From assembly GCA_964304625.1 (NCBI GenBank), contig OZ199840.1, forward strand, positions 9,362,001 through 9,426,000: DNA of 64,000 bases, read 5' to 3'. Positions 59,780-64,000 of this stretch are shown in pieces. Within the stretch, counting starts at the first letter, position 1. Every line of letters starts with the position of its first letter. The notes under the pieces were generated by a model. The model was not told the origin of the DNA. It did no database searches and saw only the letters and a program-made list of their open reading frames with translations. The stretch comes from Kudoa neothunni (Eukaryota; Cnidaria). The position numbers and the translations under genes are program-made.

Positions 59780-61280
59780 ATGTCAAGTGAACTTTTGAAT
59801 TATATAACAGAAAAGCCTACAATTAAAGGACTAAACGACTATATTAGTAGTAAATATAACGCTACAAAAACTAGCCTACCTTTGTTCGGATATGTTGTAT
59901 CAAGCACCTGCAATTGCGCCATATTTATGGTGCACAAACTTACCCCTATTGCGGTGAAATCGTTGGATGTGTCGAAGAGAATTATTAGACCAGTTGTCGG
60001 TGAGATTGATGATCCAATAAAATCGCTTGATCATTATGCCTGTGAAAAATTGAAGAATGCCGAACAAACAGTAGATACAGTGGTCGATTGTTCCCAACAA
60101 CGAATTCATAATGCAAGGCTGAGAGCCGAAGATTTTTTCATTGGAAAATGTGTGCACAAAGCCTATCAAACCACAAATTACGCAATAGATGGGATCGAAA
60201 CCGCGCTCGAAAATATGTCCTTAATTCGAAAGAGATCACCTCCTAGCTCCACAAAAAGTGACAGCAGTTTGAGCGAAAAGGGCAGCAAACAAACTGAAGT
60301 ATTGCCAACTTCACCTTTATCACAGAACGATTTCGACAAGACAAAAATCGAATTTCTAAAAAACAAACAATTTGAAGCTCGACAAAAACTTTTGAATATT
60401 TTTGCCAATCCTGAACTTTGGAATGAGAGCATGGAAGAGTACCGTATGCTGAGTGCTCATATCAACGATCTACATAAACGAATTGTTAACGAGGGATTTG
60501 TTGCTGATATCCATTCAAAAATAGCTCATCTTATTTCTTTCTATGTAAAAGATTAAACAATAGATGTTTTCTGCATCCATATAAAAAATCCCTAACATAT
60601 TTTATTTTTTAGGTTACAGTTGTAGAAACAACATTTTGTTGGGCGATTTCATCAATGCAGGCTTGCTATAATAAAGCTCATTGTTTTAGAAGATATTTTT
60701 TATCGCAGATTCAAGGAGTTATTACATCAGCAGTTGACAGTGCGAAAATCATCGGTACGCCTGTTGCTTTTGAATCGTTATCGAAATCAGCGGTAGAACA
60801 GTTAAATTTTACAACACATCTGATACTATTTTAGGGCCAAATGTACGACAACTCAAAAAATAATGTGGTTAGTGCCTATGAAAAATTGGATTTTACCTTA
60901 AAACTTTATTTCCAATTTTTGATGGCCACTATTAGTCGCCATATCACTGTTGTAAGTGTACCTTAGGTGATTGCTAAAATTCTTATATGAGATTCATCAT
61001 TTAGAATGTACTCCCGGTAACTGAAGCCTATATCAGACAGTTGGTACCGATAGTCTTCAACTTTTATCTTACCGTGGCCAATCATAACTATTTCTCCGTA
61101 TCTGATCTCCAGACAGATTTAATCGAAATCAACAGTATACCTACGATCGAGTTTCCAGATGAATATGATACTGAGGGCGGAGATGAAGTTTCATTGCTCG
61201 ATTCTCCCAAGGAAATTTCTCCTTCCGCACGTTCTGATTCAACACTTTCCTACTATGACGCTTGCAGCGAATTAACTTAA
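59780..61280 (+). CDS. Perilipin-like lipid-droplet protein, four exons, 445 aa
   Basis: Exons 59780-60544, 60613-60792, 60835-60951 and 61005-61280, with introns of 68, 42 and 53 bp, all in frame. The start is the ATG at 59780; the frame is open 3 codons upstream but without ATG. Residues about 15-110 have the PAT pattern: a short segment, SSKYNATK, a hydrophobic stretch, LTPIAVKSLD, then IDDPIKSLDHYACEKLKNAE. The last fits the conserved G-P-I-x-x-L-D-x-x-x-C-x-x-L-D block of insect LSD and vertebrate perilipins. Amphipathic helices follow, with a Ser-rich linker (about 155-185) and an acidic Ser-rich C-terminus. The role would be coating lipid droplets and controlling lipase access. The family call rests on pattern rather than a strict motif. 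Confidence 0.7.
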
Positions 61281-64000
61281 TAGCACTTTATTTTGCACTG
61301 TGCTTCATTTGATAAATTTATGTTTGGTAATGTGAGTTTTCTATTAATTGCTAGAACTAAGTCTAAGTAGGTTGTAATATTTTAGTGTTAGCTATTTCTC
61401 ATTGTTTGTTTTCAATTTATTATCATCATTGTCATTTACAAGGTGTAATTTAAGTAATGTCTTATTTGTTTTGTCTTGGAAACGTATTTTTAATTTGATT
61501 AATGACATTAATTTTCTGAGAAATATAGTGTTTCGCCAATCACCACAAATTTATTATATTCATAAAATTCTTAAATCTCTGTTATATTTTGAATCTCGCT
61601 TTCTTTTGCTATTATCAAACTCTCAGTGTAGTCATCTAATGAAACGATTAATAAGTGCTCCCCAAAGTTACCTTTAATCGTAAAATAGACTCAATTTAAA
61701 AAAATAACATCTGGAAAATTTGAATGTAAAGCGAAATTTAATATTTAAGCATTATAAAATATAGTTTGTGGATCACTAATGGATTTTCAATAATTTTAAG
61801 ATCATTAGTTGTATGCAAAATTTATTGATTACTAGCGGGAACTGCCCAGAGTTGCTTGGGAGTAATAAGCATTGAAAAATTTCTTAATAACATTCAAAAA
61901 AGGTGTTAATATTTCAAATTAACCTGGAGATTCAATCAAACTAAAAAATTTTGTAAGCTTCATATTTTAACGACTGTGAATGTGAAATTTAAATTATGAT
62001 CATTTCTGTGAAGGAATGTACCAATCCCGGAGTTCATTAAAAATTTGGGGGTCCGGCACCAAAACTAAATAATTTAACGTCAGTGTCGTATTTAATTTTC
62101 ATCCCAAATTATTTAAATTCACTTAAAGTGCCATTTAAAACGTTGTTTTGTGATCCTGGGATATTTCCAAGTAGAATTCTGGTCCGTCTCAGAAAGTATG
62201 TGCACCACTCTGTTTATGGAAGCCAAATAAATAGAAAAAGATATAGAAATGAGATAGAAGAAAATTTACGAAAATTGATTTTTATTACACAAATTATTAT
62301 CTCGGCCCACATAAACTTTAGTGCACACTTTCTTAAAAACGCGTAAAAATCGCGTCAATATCAACCCAAATATTTTAAATAATAAGACGGAACAAAAATA
62401 CACTTCTTACATTGAATTTAATCACGGAAAATGAAACTTAGCGGACGATTTCAATGAAATCTACGGACACAGTATCTCCATTATAATATTTTAATAAATG
62501 TAATTTTAACGTTCTTAACCAATTCGGTATTCTTTAAAAATATATAGATCTTTTCTACACATCGAACACTATTAATAGAACCTTCAAAATGTGTTTATCA
62601 AGTCAAATACGTTAAAACTCCATAAATAAGGAGTGTATCTACACGGACATCTAAATTTACACCCCAAATTTACATATTAAGTCAGAATGCGGCAGTTAAT
62701 CAACATTTGATAGAGCACATAAAGGGAAAAATTAACCTCAACCAACCATCAGCAGGTGTTAATCCTATTGTTGAATTCAAGTAATCCGTTTAACAAACAT
62801 TGAATCGACAAAATACCCATTTTCTTAACACAGCTGGGAACATTTGGTAGTATAAAAACGATTCAAAGATTTTTTGAAACATTAGGATTTTTAAAAAATC
62901 ACATAAATGTCTTTCTATAAGGAAAAAATTTTTGACGCACATGCGTACTTGCTAGCACACACATGGACACTTCAGCTTTATACGTATAGTAGATAGATTT
63001 AAACTTATAATTTGGTCATCATGTCTAACAAGGGGGTCATATATTTATATCATAGGCATATCTTTACTTAAAATTAAATTATAATGAATTGATACATGTT
63101 TATCAAACATATGTATACATCGTATTAAATTAATGGAAAATCTAAAAATTATGACAAATAAATGGTAAAACATTCACCGAATGTCGCTGATTCGGATTCC
63201 CAAACATTACGAATGATGTTTGTAGAAAAAAATTACATTCAGCATCATTTTTTTAAATTAATTAACGATAGACATAATTCTCTTTAAATGAATTATTAGT
63301 AACGACGTTTATAATAAATCCGACTTTAGCAATATTTAGAGCCTTGTTCCAATGCTATAATACAATTTTTTTCCTGACTCATTTATCTAACCCGGACGCC
63401 CAATAGGGAAGTCGTGGATTAAACGGATCCGTTGCGTTAGCCAGTGCTTATTTCATCCCACCGCAATAATACAAAAAGCGATATACACAGTAGTAACATT
63501 AAAATTGTAATTAATTAAAAAGGAAAATAATTTTTAAAAAAGAGATTTAATATTGTTTCTAAAACATTAATAATTTAATTATATTTTTTATCAAGGAAAA
63601 TTTCCCTCGGAACTATCCCTTTCCTGGCACAGTTGGATACAAACCCGACATAATTTATACTCTATTTTTGTACATTTGATAAAAAAAGTAAATTAATCTA
63701 AATTTTAGATAGATACAGTTTTAACAATTTATGTTTTGTTTGTTACCGAGGATGTTAGGTTAAAACAAAGTTATTTTCATTAAATAAATGTACATTGTGT
63801 TCCATCATTCTCACGGTGTTAAAAAATTGAATATATAATATTATTAAAGTATATGATCGACATGTTTAGCTAATTGAAAATTTCTTTAATCTTATTCACG
63901 TATTAACTGTTCGCCTATTCTTTATATACGATAATTATTCCATATTCCTAATTGTTTATTACAAATTCTATATGAAAAAAATTAATTCTCCATTTTATAC
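61281..64000. other. 3' intergenic region, no gene recognised
   Basis: Open frames at 61402-61677 and 62083-62346 have no start context, splice partner or family resemblance that I can defend. The second (VPFKTLFCDPGIFPSRILVR) looks somewhat coding-like and could be a fragment of an exon or transposon. Confidence 0.4.

Overview
This is an AT-rich window from a metazoan nucleus. It carries spliced animal genes (a Sox transcription factor, a Rab6 GTPase, a galactose 3-O-sulfotransferase, a perilipin-like protein, a saposin-domain protein and integrin beta-like receptors). The DNA between them is crowded with eukaryotic cut-and-paste transposons (piggyBac, Merlin, hAT, pogo/Tigger, a MULE/ZSWIM-type element) and a tRNA-like SINE. 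Nearly every intron I could resolve is 38-155 bp, starts with GTA or GTN and ends with TAG or CAG. Tiny introns, fast-evolving proteins and high AT content point to a derived, probably parasitic animal. A myxozoan cnidarian or an orthonectid are the candidates I favour, but the window alone does not decide. I saw no retrovirus, LTR element, Polinton, rRNA gene, convincing tRNA gene or CRISPR array.

Layout. 0-2.9 kb: a head-to-head pair of divergent paralogues of unknown function, then a third unknown gene. 4.2-5.8 kb: two Merlin transposon relics. 5.8-12.2 kb: sparse DNA holding a SINE, a three-exon saposin-domain gene made of very small exons, and several uncertain exons. 12.5-14.4 kb: a four-exon Sox gene. 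17.0-18.3 kb: a single-exon Gal3ST. 19.3-21.8 kb: pogo-type repeats.

23-47 kb is the most unusual part. Three tandem genes of 19 small exons each (24.0-26.9, 31.8-36.9 and 44.3-47.2 kb) encode integrin beta-like type I membrane proteins. The first gives exactly 681 aa when spliced. They keep the PSI, beta-I, cysteine-rich, tail and transmembrane layout, but the MIDAS metal-site residues and the NPxY-bearing cytoplasmic tail are gone. The copies show mosaic divergence. A piggyBac sits inside an intron of the middle copy, and a thicket of nested elements lies between copies two and three.

47.7-50.9 kb: a FLYWCH zinc-finger ORF, an hAT fragment and a decayed piggyBac. 52.3-53.3 kb: a six-exon Rab6. 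54.6-58.3 kb: a SINE split by a piggyBac, which is split by a second piggyBac, which is split by a pogo/Tigger relic. 59.8-61.3 kb: a four-exon perilipin-like gene. 61.3-64 kb: no gene recognised.

The host genes do not form an operon or a single pathway. The functional theme I can defend is a locally expanding family of surface receptors in a transposon-rich neighbourhood. Gene models were spliced by eye from reading frame and GT-AG signals, and no database search was run.
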